Assembly: GCF_946478785.1 (NCBI RefSeq)
Contig: NZ_CAMLDD010000008.1
Span: 1-64,000 of the forward strand
Source of the DNA: an uncultured Flavobacterium sp.
GTDB lineage: Bacteria > Bacteroidota > Bacteroidia > Flavobacteriales > Flavobacteriaceae
Length of the DNA: 64,000 nucleotides
Direction of reading: 5' to 3'
Shown here: positions 41,194-49,864 of the stretch, piece after piece
Numbering within the stretch: position 1 is the first letter of the stretch
How the letters are laid out: each line of letters begins with the position of its first letter
Notes under the pieces: model-generated
The model's database searches: none
What the model was told of the DNA's origin: nothing
Seen by the model: the letters and a program-made list of their open reading frames with translations, nothing else
Translations under genes and position numbers: made by a program

Positions 41194-43674
41194 TTATCCT
41201 GGAAATTCCCCGCCTTCATCGCCTCCGCCAGCGCCATTTTTAGGTGCATTTTTATCCCTGTCTGTTTTCTTCATGTTTAAGCGGTAAGTAAATGAAAGAT
41301 TTATTTGTCTTTTTCTCCATTGAAACTCGCTGTATGATGAAACAGTCTCGAGATTAGTTTCATTCTTCATTTTTCTGGAATTAAATAAATCACTTACGTT
41401 TAATGCAATTGTTCCCTTATCTTTTAAAACATCCTTACTAAAAGACGTATTTATCACATAATTGCCCAGACTTTTCCCTTGTGCAGTATTTCTTGGACCA
41501 AAATACATTCCTGACAATTGCCAGTCGATTTTATATGGAAGTGACAAACGAGAGTTTACTCTTGAAAACCATGAAAAAGTTTCGTTATTTAAATCGGTAG
41601 TAATCTCGTCTCCAACAACAGGTTTGTAAGTGTAATTACCAGTAGTTTTAACGTTTGCAAGGTTAAAACTACTGTTGATTTTCCAAATTTTAAACGGGTT
41701 ATAATTTAAGGTGAATTCAAAACCAAACTGTTGTTCTTTTGCCAAATTTATCGGGCTGTTTAAAACTACAGGATTATCACCAACATATTCCCCAGTTTCT
41801 GTGCGGACAAATGAAAATACATCTTTAGTGTTTTCATAATACATTGATGTGCTAAAAGTTACTTTTTCCCAACGTTTCAAATACCCTAAATCAAATTTGT
41901 CTGTAAAAGAAGGATCCAAATCAGGATTTCCTCTAAACAAGTTGATATTGCTCGAAAAATTAGTGGCGGGGTTCAGGAAACGTCCTCTAGGTCGTGACAA
42001 ACGTTTACTATAGCTTAAGGAAACACTGCTTTCATCTGATAGTTCATAGTTTACAAATGCGCTGGGAAATAAATTATTATATTTTTTTGTATTATAATTT
42101 TGTGTATCCAGCTGATTGATCTCAATATTTGTATCCTCCCAACGCAAACCAAAAAGATACGAGAACTTATTTACTTTGAAACCATATTGCGTGTAAAAGG
42201 AATTGATACGCTCATTATATTCTAATGTATTTAAAATATAGCCATCAATAGGATTTCCCTCGTTATCTGTATTAACGCTATATACATTATCCAGGTTATT
42301 GAAGTTTCCTTTGTAGCCCGCCTCAAACTGGCTGCCATTCTCAAAAGGCAAAACATAATCTGCCTGCAATTGCAACTGGTTTTGTTTTTCGTTGTTTAAA
42401 GTTTCCTCAATATTAGCGGGTACACTGCTTCCAATTGTTTCATCTGTAATGACGGCGTTCTCTTCATCCTTATTGGTCGCATAGGAAAAATCAAGGGTTA
42501 GTTTATGACCTTTATCGTTGAAATTTTTAAGAAAATTTGACGAGTATTCAAAATCCTTTCCTAAGTCATCTCCATTGCTTAAACGGTAACGTCTGGAAGT
42601 AAAAACTTTGTTTGCATCAAAAGAATTATAGTTTACGAGGTCGTTATCCGTACCAGTATTGTCTCTATAACTTATAGCGTTTGTCCAGAAGGTATTAGGT
42701 GCTACAGTCCATTCTACTCCGGTTTTTGTCGAAATCCCTTTGCGAATACGCTCTGTATCCCTGTCTTCATAGTTATAGCCTGTAATTTGCTTATTCTCTC
42801 TATTTAGAATAGTTGAATTAGTTAAGCCCGTTCCTTCACTGGTTCTGTAGTTATAGCCTGTAGAAGTAAAAAAGTTTAATTTCTCGGTTTTATAATTCAA
42901 ATTGGCACTAAGACCATAGGTTTCCGGGATTCCTGTCGAAGCAATAAAACTTCCGTTAAAACCTAAGTTTTTACCTTTTTTCAGAACGATATTCAGGATA
43001 CCGGCTCCTCCTTCTGCATCATAACGTGCAGATGGATTTGTAATTACTTCGACTTTATCGATTGCATCTGCAGGAATTTGGCGTAAAGCCTCAGCCATGT
43101 TCAATGCATTTGAAGGGCGTCCGTCAATAAAAATACGTACGTTTTCATTTCCGCGTAAACTTACATTCCCTTCAATATCTACAGAAACAGAAGGCACGTT
43201 TTCTAAAACATCACTAACTGTCCCTCCTTTTACAATCATGTCCTGGCCAACATTATAAACTTTTTTGTCTAATTTAATCTCCACAGTCGATCTTTCGGCA
43301 CGAACTACGACTTCATTTAGTTGTGCTGCATCTTCAGACAAGTTTACAGTTCCTAAGTTAGTGTTTTCCTGTACACTTCTTTGTTTATATTCTGTTGCTT
43401 TAAAAGAGATAAACTCAATTTTTATATCATAAATTCCAGGATCAACAGCTACTTCAAATTCTCCTTTTGGATTTGTAATTCCTCCTGCTACTACTTTTGT
43501 TTCGTTTGGCAGACTAATGGTTACAGTAGCATATTCAAGTGGCTGTTTTGTTACTTTTTCTAAAACTTTTCCCGTTACTTTTACTTTGTTTTGGCTTGCA
43601 GGTCGGTCTTGTGCGTAATTATAAAGTCCTGAAAACAGGACTATAAATACCATTGCAAATTTGAATTTTTTCAT
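41194..43674 (-). CDS. TonB-dependent receptor with carboxypeptidase-regulatory-like domain
   Basis: An 826-residue outer membrane receptor. A signal peptide covers residues 1-21 (ending Y-N-Y-A-Q-D). Residues about 30-110 form a carboxypeptidase-regulatory-like domain (V-T-G-K-V-L-E-K-V-T-K-Q-P-L-E-Y-A). The plug follows, with D-V-L-E-N-V-P-S-V-S-V-D-I and V-S-L-R-G-N-E-N-V-R-I-F-I-D-G. The barrel fills the rest and ends in a glycine-rich tail. The form matches the outer membrane beta-barrel type that is common in Flavobacteriia. The substrate is unknown, and there is no SusD-like partner next to it. Confidence 0.88.
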   Translation of the reverse strand: MKKFKFAMVFIVLFSGLYNYAQDRPASQNKVKVTGKVLEKVTKQPLEYATVTISLPNETKVVAGGITNPKGEFEVAVDPGIYDIKIEFISFKATEYKQRSVQENTNLGTVNLSEDAAQLNEVVVRAERSTVEIKLDKKVYNVGQDMIVKGGTVSDVLENVPSVSVDIEGNVSLRGNENVRIFIDGRPSNALNMAEALRQIPADAIDKVEVITNPSARYDAEGGAGILNIVLKKGKNLGFNGSFIASTGIPETYGLSANLNYKTEKLNFFTSTGYNYRTSEGTGLTNSTILNRENKQITGYNYEDRDTERIRKGISTKTGVEWTVAPNTFWTNAISYRDNTGTDNDLVNYNSFDANKVFTSRRYRLSNGDDLGKDFEYSSNFLKNFNDKGHKLTLDFSYATNKDEENAVITDETIGSSVPANIEETLNNEKQNQLQLQADYVLPFENGSQFEAGYKGNFNNLDNVYSVNTDNEGNPIDGYILNTLEYNERINSFYTQYGFKVNKFSYLFGLRWEDTNIEINQLDTQNYNTKKYNNLFPSAFVNYELSDESSVSLSYSKRLSRPRGRFLNPATNFSSNINLFRGNPDLDPSFTDKFDLGYLKRWEKVTFSTSMYYENTKDVFSFVRTETGEYVGDNPVVLNSPINLAKEQQFGFEFTLNYNPFKIWKINSSFNLANVKTTGNYTYKPVVGDEITTDLNNETFSWFSRVNSRLSLPYKIDWQLSGMYFGPRNTAQGKSLGNYVINTSFSKDVLKDKGTIALNVSDLFNSRKMKNETNLETVSSYSEFQWRKRQINLSFTYRLNMKKTDRDKNAPKNGAGGGDEGGEFPG

Positions 43675-43770
43675 TATGTTTTCTGGTTTCTTTTTCCTTT
43701 AGACCACAAATGTAACTTTTGGTTTAAAATAAGAAATCACAAAATAATGTTAATTCATTACTTTTAAAAA

Positions 43771-44115
43771 TTATTCTAAAAATGATGCTACTTTATCAAG
43801 ATCACGACCAACAATGTCCTTCCCGTCTTTTATTACGATTGGTCTTTCAATTAAAATTGGATTATCCGCCATTGCCTGAATAACCTGAGAATCACTCAAC
43901 GTTTTACCTTTATAATTTTCAATCCAGATTTTCTCTTTGATCCTTACTAATTCTATTGGTTTCAGGTTTAATTTTTCTATTAAAGTTTTTAACTCATCAA
44001 AAGAAGGAATTTCTGTAAGATAAGAGATTATTTCATAACTTAGATTAGCGTCATCCAGAAAGGCCAGACAATTTCTTGATTTCCCGCAACGCGGATTATG
44101 GTAAATTTGTATCAT
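43771..44115 (-). CDS. ArsC/Spx-fold arsenate reductase-like protein
   Basis: A 114-residue protein of the glutaredoxin-linked arsenate reductase group. The start I-Q-I-Y-H-N-P-R-C-G-K-S-R holds the catalytic Cys, and the later R-P-I-V and G-R-D motifs bind the substrate in the family. Typical ArsC has N-P-x-C-S-K/T-S-R; here the residue after Cys is Gly. No other arsenic genes lie near, so the real role may be a general stress or redox one. It stands alone. Confidence 0.8.
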   Translation of the reverse strand: MIQIYHNPRCGKSRNCLAFLDDANLSYEIISYLTEIPSFDELKTLIEKLNLKPIELVRIKEKIWIENYKGKTLSDSQVIQAMADNPILIERPIVIKDGKDIVGRDLDKVASFLE

Positions 44116-44228
44116 GTTATTTTTTAAAGTTTGGATGTAAAATTATTGGGCTAAAAAGAGGTATTTTAGCAATACCAAAAATAAGATTTACTTATTAAAC
44201 TGAATTCTAATTTTAAAATTTTTAATAC

Positions 44229-45164
44229 ATGTTTTTAGAACAAGGAATTAAACCCGAAAATAAGTTTGGGAAGTATATTTTAGGCTCTGTAATAATAATC
44301 GTAGCTTCATTTGTTGGTCAAATTCCACTTATGGGAGCCGTCTTATTTGATACTTTTTTTAACAAAAAAACTTATCCGACAAATGATAAGATGCTAATGA
44401 AAATGTTTGATTCAAATCTTACTTTATTTTTTGTAATGATTTCATTTGCTTTCGCATTAGCTGCTGTCTTTTATGTTGTTAAACATTTTCATAATCAAAG
44501 TATTTTATCAGTTACAACCTCCCGAAGAACAGTAGATATAAAACGTATTTTATTTTCATTTTTATTGTGGGCAGGATTTTCAATAGTAAGCTTTTTGTTT
44601 GTTTATTTTAAATCACCTGAACAATTTATTTTCAATTTTAAGCTCATTCCTTTTTTAATTTTAGTTGGTGTCGGAACAATATTAATTCCGATACAGACCA
44701 GTACAGAAGAATATGTTTTCCGGGGATACCTTATGCAGGGATTTGCCAACTTAGCGAAAAACAGATGGTTTCCGTTACTAATGACTTCACTTATATTTGG
44801 ATCTATGCATTGGTTCAATCCAGAAGTTACCAAAATGGGCAATATTATTATGATCTATTATATTGGTACGGGCTTGTTTTTAGGAATTATTACTCTGATG
44901 GACGAAGGCATGGAATTAGCACTAGGTTTTCATGCTGCCAATAACCTGACCGGTGCTTTATTGGTAACCTCCGATTGGTCTGTATTTCAAACACACTCTA
45001 TTTTTATAGATTTATCTGAACCATCTGCAGGTTTTGATGTGATTTTACCGATAGTCATCATTTACCCTATCCTGCTCTTTATTTTTAGCAAAAAATACAA
45101 CTGGAACAACTGGAAAGAAAAGTTAACAGGCAAAATCACTGTTACAGAAATAATAAATTATTAA
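44229..45164 (+). CDS. CPBP-family intramembrane metalloprotease
   Basis: A 311-residue membrane protein with about seven or eight helices. The CPBP/Abi motif is E-E-Y-V-F-R-G-Y-L-M-Q (residues near 160; E-E-x-x-x-R), followed by the second motif F-G-S-M-H-W-F near 195 and the third L-G-F-H-A-A-N-N-L near 238. Members cleave CAAX-type or other membrane substrates, or provide immunity to bacteriocins. Its stop lies 3 bases before menE, so the two form an operon, although a functional link is not obvious. Confidence 0.85.
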   Translation: MFLEQGIKPENKFGKYILGSVIIIVASFVGQIPLMGAVLFDTFFNKKTYPTNDKMLMKMFDSNLTLFFVMISFAFALAAVFYVVKHFHNQSILSVTTSRRTVDIKRILFSFLLWAGFSIVSFLFVYFKSPEQFIFNFKLIPFLILVGVGTILIPIQTSTEEYVFRGYLMQGFANLAKNRWFPLLMTSLIFGSMHWFNPEVTKMGNIIMIYYIGTGLFLGIITLMDEGMELALGFHAANNLTGALLVTSDWSVFQTHSIFIDLSEPSAGFDVILPIVIIYPILLFIFSKKYNWNNWKEKLTGKITVTEIINY

Positions 45165-45167
45165 GTC

Positions 45168-46208
45168 ATGATTCAATTAACTCATAAAAAAGTTCATAAT
45201 TATTTTAAAATAAATGGGGACCATTTAAATGGAGAAGAACTTCGCAGTGTAGCCTATAGTTTTATTAAGGAAGGCGATCTCAACGAACAGGCAATCGGGG
45301 AGTTTTTATTAGATTGGTTCGACCAAAAAGAATATATCGAAATGAAAACATCCGGCACTACAGGCCTTCCTAAAGTAGTTCGGTTACAAAAACAAGCCAT
45401 GATACAATCGGCATTGGCTACAGGTGATTTTTTTGATTTAAAGCCAGGAGATAAAGCTTTACTTTGTTTACCTGTGAAATTTGTAGCTGGAAAAATGATG
45501 CTGGTAAGAAGTTTAATATTAGGCCTGGATCTTCATATTACAGAGCCAAGCACGGAACCTTTAGCATTAAATAAAACAGTATATGATTTTGTGGCAATGG
45601 TGCCTTTGCAGGTGCAAAATTCTATTGAAGCCTTAACAAAAATCAAAAAACTAATTGTTGGTGGGGCTAAAATGGATGCAGCACTGGAAGAAAAACTTTT
45701 AGCTTTAAAAACAGAAGTCTACGAGACTTATGGAATGACTGAAACAATTACTCATATTGCAGCCAGAAAAATAGGCGAAAAAGCTTTTACAGTACTGCCC
45801 AATGTAAAAATCACAAAAGACAATCGAGGATGTTTAGTAATTGACATTCCCGCTATTTCTGAAGAACCGATTATCACTAATGATTTGATTGAATTAATAA
45901 GAGAAAATCAATTTATCTTTTTAGGAAGAATTGACAATGTGATTAATAGCGGCGGTGTTAAATTAATTCCGGAACAGATTGAAGCAAAATTGATTGGAAA
46001 AATCTCTTCTAGGTTTTTTGTAACCGGAATTCCCGATTCTATGTTGGGAGAAAAATTAATTTTGGTTATCGAAGGTGAAAAACAAGATTTCCCTGCTGAT
46101 TTTTTTGATGTTTTGGATAAGTATGAAAAACCAAAAGAAATCGTTTTTGTTCGGAGATTTAAAGAAAATGAAAACGGAAAGTTGTTGCGAAAGCCTAGTT
46201 TGGTGTAG
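45168..46208 (+). CDS. menE: Short AMP-binding o-succinylbenzoate-CoA ligase, MenE-like
   Basis: A 346-residue adenylate-forming enzyme. The phosphate loop reads T-S-G-T-T-G-L-P-K (near 61), and the A8-like region has Y-E-T-Y-G-M-T-E-T near 185 and F-L-G-R-I-D-N-V-I-N-S-G-G near 246. It is about 100 residues shorter than proteobacterial MenE, which is the usual length in Flavobacteriia. MenE activates o-succinylbenzoate in menaquinone synthesis. Isochorismate synthase lies 14 kb away (59660). The name is supported by length and motifs but other acyl substrates cannot be excluded. Confidence 0.78.
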   Translation: MIQLTHKKVHNYFKINGDHLNGEELRSVAYSFIKEGDLNEQAIGEFLLDWFDQKEYIEMKTSGTTGLPKVVRLQKQAMIQSALATGDFFDLKPGDKALLCLPVKFVAGKMMLVRSLILGLDLHITEPSTEPLALNKTVYDFVAMVPLQVQNSIEALTKIKKLIVGGAKMDAALEEKLLALKTEVYETYGMTETITHIAARKIGEKAFTVLPNVKITKDNRGCLVIDIPAISEEPIITNDLIELIRENQFIFLGRIDNVINSGGVKLIPEQIEAKLIGKISSRFFVTGIPDSMLGEKLILVIEGEKQDFPADFFDVLDKYEKPKEIVFVRRFKENENGKLLRKPSLV

Positions 46209-46211
46209 TTT

Positions 46212-46231
46212 AACCATATAAGTGATATAAG
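46212..46231 (+). repeat. Dispersed repeat word
   Basis: AACCATATAAGTGATATAAG differs at one base from the 20 bases at 62835-62854. The remainder of the gap to 46409 holds only a terminator. Confidence 0.45.
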
Positions 46232-46352
46232 CCTATTTATTTTTTGTACAAACGCCGCTAGTAATTAAATCATTGGTAAAAGAATATTTTCTACAAAAAA
46301 TTATCCCGTAGGAACTGCAGATTTCGATAATTAATAAGCACATATAAATAGA

Positions 46353-46394
46353 AAAAATCCCAAACTCTAATTTAAATTGGAATTTGGGATTTTT
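46353..46394. terminator. Terminator between menE and the RsmB-type gene
   Basis: AAAAATCCCAAA (46353-46364) and TTTGGGATTTTT (46383-46394) are exact arms. The A-run and T-run work for both convergent genes. Confidence 0.75.
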
Positions 46395-46409
46395 AATTTG
46401 GAATTTATT

Positions 46410-47624
46410 TTATTCCTTTCTCTCTAAAAGTGCCATATAAAATCCGTCGAAACCAGATTCTGAAGCCAGCATTTTACGGTCTTTTATAAACGTAAATTGT
46501 TGCCCGATTTCAGTTTTCAGAAATTTCTCTACCTGCTCCTGATTTTCCGATGGTAAAACAGAACAAGTAGCGTACACTAACTTTCCGCCTGGTTTTACAA
46601 TTTTAGAATAGCTTTCTAAAACTTCAGACTGAACTTTACGAATATTATCAATAAATTCAGGTTGTAATTTCCATTTTGCATCAGGATTTCTTTTTAGAAC
46701 CCCTAAACCGCTACAAGGTGCATCAATTAAAACGCGGTCTGCTTTTTCGTGTAGCTTTTTGATCACTTTTGTGGTATCAATAATACGATATTCAATATTG
46801 AAAGCACCATTTCTTTTAGCTCTTAATTTTAATTGCTTCAGTTTACTTTCGTATAAATCCATGGCAATCAATTGCCCTTTATTTTCCATTAAGGAAGCAA
46901 TATGCAATGTTTTTCCACCAGCTCCTGCGCAAGTATCCACAACACGCATCCCTGGCTTTACATCAAGAAAACCGGCAACTAATTGTGAGTTGGCATCCTG
47001 AACCTCAAAAAGTCCCTGCTTAAAAGCATCTGTCAAAAACACATTGGCTCTTTCTTTCAAAACCAAAGCTTCAGGCTGGTCTTTTAAATATTCTGTTTCA
47101 ATATTTAAATCCATCAACGTGTTTCTCAGATTTTCTTTCGTTCCTTTAAGTGTGTTGGTTCTCAGGATCACTTTAGCAGGCTGATTTTGGGCTGTAATTT
47201 CTGTAGACCAAACTTTTTCGCCCAATTCTTTCACGCCTAATTCATCCATCCAGTCCGGAATAGATTCTTTTAAAGCCCTTACTTTTGAAAGCTCGTCAAA
47301 ACGGCCTTTTATTTTTCTTTCAGGTGTTCCTTCTAATTGTCTCCAATCCGGAATCGGATAACCTCTTAAAACTGCCCAAACAGCAAACATTCTCCATAAA
47401 TTGTCTCTGTCGAAAGGCTCTTTAACTTCGGCAATTTCAGCATATAATCTTTTCCAACGAACTATTTCGTATATGGTTTCAGCAACAAACTTCCTGTCGG
47501 AACTTCCCCAACGCTTGTCTTTTTTTAAGGCTCTTGCTACCACTTTGTCTGCATATTCTCCTTCATTGAAGATAGCATTCAAAGAATCAATGGTAGTATA
47601 AACTAAATTTCTGTGTAATCTCAT
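46410..47624 (-). CDS. RsmB/NOP-type rRNA cytosine methyltransferase
   Basis: A 404-residue SAM-dependent methyltransferase of the RsmB/Sun/NOP2 group, which makes m5C in rRNA. An NusB-like helical domain (residues 1-140) is followed by the Rossmann fold: V-V-D-T-C-A-G-A-G-G-K-T near 228 binds SAM. R-V-L-I-D-A-P-C-S-G-L-G carries the P-C motif cysteine near 303 and Y-A-T-C-S-V-L near 355 holds the catalytic T-C. The length is normal. The exact rRNA target cannot be read off. Confidence 0.88.
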   Translation of the reverse strand: MRLHRNLVYTTIDSLNAIFNEGEYADKVVARALKKDKRWGSSDRKFVAETIYEIVRWKRLYAEIAEVKEPFDRDNLWRMFAVWAVLRGYPIPDWRQLEGTPERKIKGRFDELSKVRALKESIPDWMDELGVKELGEKVWSTEITAQNQPAKVILRTNTLKGTKENLRNTLMDLNIETEYLKDQPEALVLKERANVFLTDAFKQGLFEVQDANSQLVAGFLDVKPGMRVVDTCAGAGGKTLHIASLMENKGQLIAMDLYESKLKQLKLRAKRNGAFNIEYRIIDTTKVIKKLHEKADRVLIDAPCSGLGVLKRNPDAKWKLQPEFIDNIRKVQSEVLESYSKIVKPGGKLVYATCSVLPSENQEQVEKFLKTEIGQQFTFIKDRKMLASESGFDGFYMALLERKE

Positions 47625-47641
47625 TTTAATTATTTGATTTG

Positions 47642-47649
47642 CAAAGGTA
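47642..47649 (-). promoter_or_regulatory. -7 element of the RsmB-type gene
   Basis: The minus strand reads TACCTTTG, 17 bases upstream of the start at 47624. A strong -33 word is not seen. Confidence 0.45.
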
Positions 47650-47711
47650 GTATTAATTGATTGAAAGTTAAATTTTTAATTTTGATTGTTATTTTAACTT
47701 CCATTAAAAAG

Positions 47712-47746
47712 AAAAAACACTCTCATAAAGTATAAAAGAGTGTTTT
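47712..47746 (-). terminator. Terminator after kup
   Basis: AAAACACTCT (47714-47723) pairs exactly with AGAGTGTTTT (47737-47746), and the A-run beside it becomes a T-run in the minus transcript. Confidence 0.75.
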
Positions 47747-47767
47747 CGAATTTATTTTAAGAATGAT

Positions 47768-49732
47768 CTATTTTATAATTCTCGTTAAACCTATATTCTC
47801 TGGAGCGTGAAGCACCATTGGGAATTTCTCAATTTTTACTGAACTGCTGTCCAATCCAAAAGCACTCTCCTCAGACAAACTTAATTTTTTGATTAAGAAG
47901 TATGAATTCATGATGATCTTTTCATGCCATAATAAATCGGAGTCATTAGATAAGAATTTCTCAGACAATACAAATTTGAAATCCCCGACAATATTATTTT
48001 TATTCAATGATTCGTAACGGCTGGTAATATCAACTTCGCCTTTTTTTACCATATCCCGAATAACTTCCCTGAACATTAAATTGATTTTGGTTGGCTCCCT
48101 GAATCCTAAATTAAAATCAACTCTGTAAATATCATCCTTGGCTATTTCAGTTACCTTGTATTGTGTTTTATAAGGTTCTGTCAAAATATTAACATGTACA
48201 AACCAATAAATATCAGCTCTTTTAGGGCGTTTTTGCAGGATCGAATACATCACTTTTTGCTCTAGCTCATCAACACGATTGGCATTGGTCATATAAACTA
48301 AATGTGTAGCGTATTTTGGAATAGACAGGTCTTCACTTAACTCCATTAACACTTTCTTATAATCGTCAATTTTGATGATTTTAGTATAGCTTTTATTAAT
48401 TTTCTTAGCCAAAAACCATATTGTCATTACTGAAATCAACAGGATTGCAATGATTAACGTTACATAACCACCATCTGCAAATTTTGTAACATTAGCAATT
48501 AAAAAACAACCTTCAATTATTAAGTAAATGGTGATTAGAGGGACCATAAAATATAGTTTCACCCTTTTCATTATCAAATAATAATTAAGCAAAATGGTAG
48601 TCATAATCATACATAGTACAATTGCCAAACCATAAGCATGCTCCATATTACTTGACTTTTCGAAGTGTAAAACGATTCCGACACAGCCAAAAAACAAGAG
48701 CCAGTTTATTGACGGAATATACAATTGACCTTTAACCTCGGTAGGATATTTGATTCTTACTTTTGGCCAAAAATTCAATCTCATAGCCTCGTTAATCAAA
48801 GTAAATGAACCACTAATAAGTGCCTGAGATGCAATTACAGCAGCCAGAGTTGCTATGACAATACCAGCAGGCTGAAACCAGTCTGGCATGATTAAATAAA
48901 ACGGATTACCGTTTTCCCCTCCTAATTTCTGCAAAGTCTGACCTTCATTATGAATTAGGTAAGCTGCCTGACCAAAGTAGTTTAGCACTAAAGTTAGCTT
49001 TACAAAAATCCAGCTAATCCTAATGTTTTTTCTTCCGCAATGTCCCATATCAGAGTACAATGCTTCTGCTCCTGTAGTACATAAAAAAACAAAACCTAAT
49101 ACAAAAAAGCCATCTGGATGAATTGACAGCAAATGATACGCATAGTAAGGGTTAATTGCTTTAATAACTTCAGGATGATCAAAAATCTGAATAACTCCTA
49201 AAGTTCCCAACATCGCAAACCAAATAAGCATCATAGGCGCAAAAAATTTACCAACGAGTTTGGTTCCAAATTGTTGAATGGTGAACAAAACAAACAAAAT
49301 TCCGATAACGATAGGGATTGTATTTATTTCAGGATAATACGTCTTTATACCTTCTACTGCAGACGAAACTGAAATGGGAGGGGTTATGATTCCATCGGCT
49401 AACAAGGCACTACCACCAATAATTGCAGGTACTATAAGCCATTTTATCTTTGTTTTCTTAACTAATGCATATAAGGCAAAAATCCCGCCTTCGCCATGAT
49501 TATCAGCACTTAAGGTTATAAGTACATATTTAATGGTGGTTTGTAAGGTTAATGTCCAGAAGACACACGAAATTCCTCCTAAAACAATATCTGCATCAAT
49601 AGTGTGTTCACCAAGTATGGCTTTCATTACATATAATGGAGAAGTACCAATATCTCCATAAATTATTCCTAATGCAATTAACAACCCCCCTATAGACCAC
49701 TTACTGTGCAAGTTTTTATGCGATGCGCTCAT
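47768..49732 (-). CDS. kup: Potassium uptake protein Kup
   Basis: A 654-residue Kup/HAK-type potassium transporter. I place the start at 49732 (MSASHKNLHSKW): the longer frame reaches back over a promoter, and family members begin shortly before the first helix. The signature G-I-I-Y-G-D-I-G-T-S-P-L-Y is at residues about 23-35. About 12 helices fill the first 460 residues; a cytoplasmic C-terminus follows. It stands alone with its own promoter and terminator. Confidence 0.94.
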   Translation of the reverse strand: MSASHKNLHSKWSIGGLLIALGIIYGDIGTSPLYVMKAILGEHTIDADIVLGGISCVFWTLTLQTTIKYVLITLSADNHGEGGIFALYALVKKTKIKWLIVPAIIGGSALLADGIITPPISVSSAVEGIKTYYPEINTIPIVIGILFVLFTIQQFGTKLVGKFFAPMMLIWFAMLGTLGVIQIFDHPEVIKAINPYYAYHLLSIHPDGFFVLGFVFLCTTGAEALYSDMGHCGRKNIRISWIFVKLTLVLNYFGQAAYLIHNEGQTLQKLGGENGNPFYLIMPDWFQPAGIVIATLAAVIASQALISGSFTLINEAMRLNFWPKVRIKYPTEVKGQLYIPSINWLLFFGCVGIVLHFEKSSNMEHAYGLAIVLCMIMTTILLNYYLIMKRVKLYFMVPLITIYLIIEGCFLIANVTKFADGGYVTLIIAILLISVMTIWFLAKKINKSYTKIIKIDDYKKVLMELSEDLSIPKYATHLVYMTNANRVDELEQKVMYSILQKRPKRADIYWFVHVNILTEPYKTQYKVTEIAKDDIYRVDFNLGFREPTKINLMFREVIRDMVKKGEVDITSRYESLNKNNIVGDFKFVLSEKFLSNDSDLLWHEKIIMNSYFLIKKLSLSEESAFGLDSSSVKIEKFPMVLHAPENIGLTRIIK

Positions 49733-49756
49733 GTATATTTTTATAAAAGACGGTTG

Positions 49757-49789
49757 CAAATTTACTGTTTTAAAACAAATTAGCGTCAA
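49757..49789 (-). promoter_or_regulatory. Promoter of kup
   Basis: On the minus strand TTG, 22 bases, then TAAATTTG, which ends 24 bases before the chosen start codon. This decides between the two possible starts. Confidence 0.55.
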
Positions 49790-49807
49790 TTATAACTATA
49801 AAAAGAT

Positions 49808-49839
49808 AAAAAAAAGCACAATCATCAGACTGTGCTTTT
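49808..49839 (-). terminator. Terminator after the Ser/Arg-rich lipoprotein gene
   Basis: AAAAGCACA and TGTGCTTTT form the stem around an ATCATCAGAC loop, with a run of A on the plus strand that ends the minus transcript in T. Confidence 0.7.
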
Positions 49840-49864
49840 AAGTTTAATTTATTTTTCTCTAAGA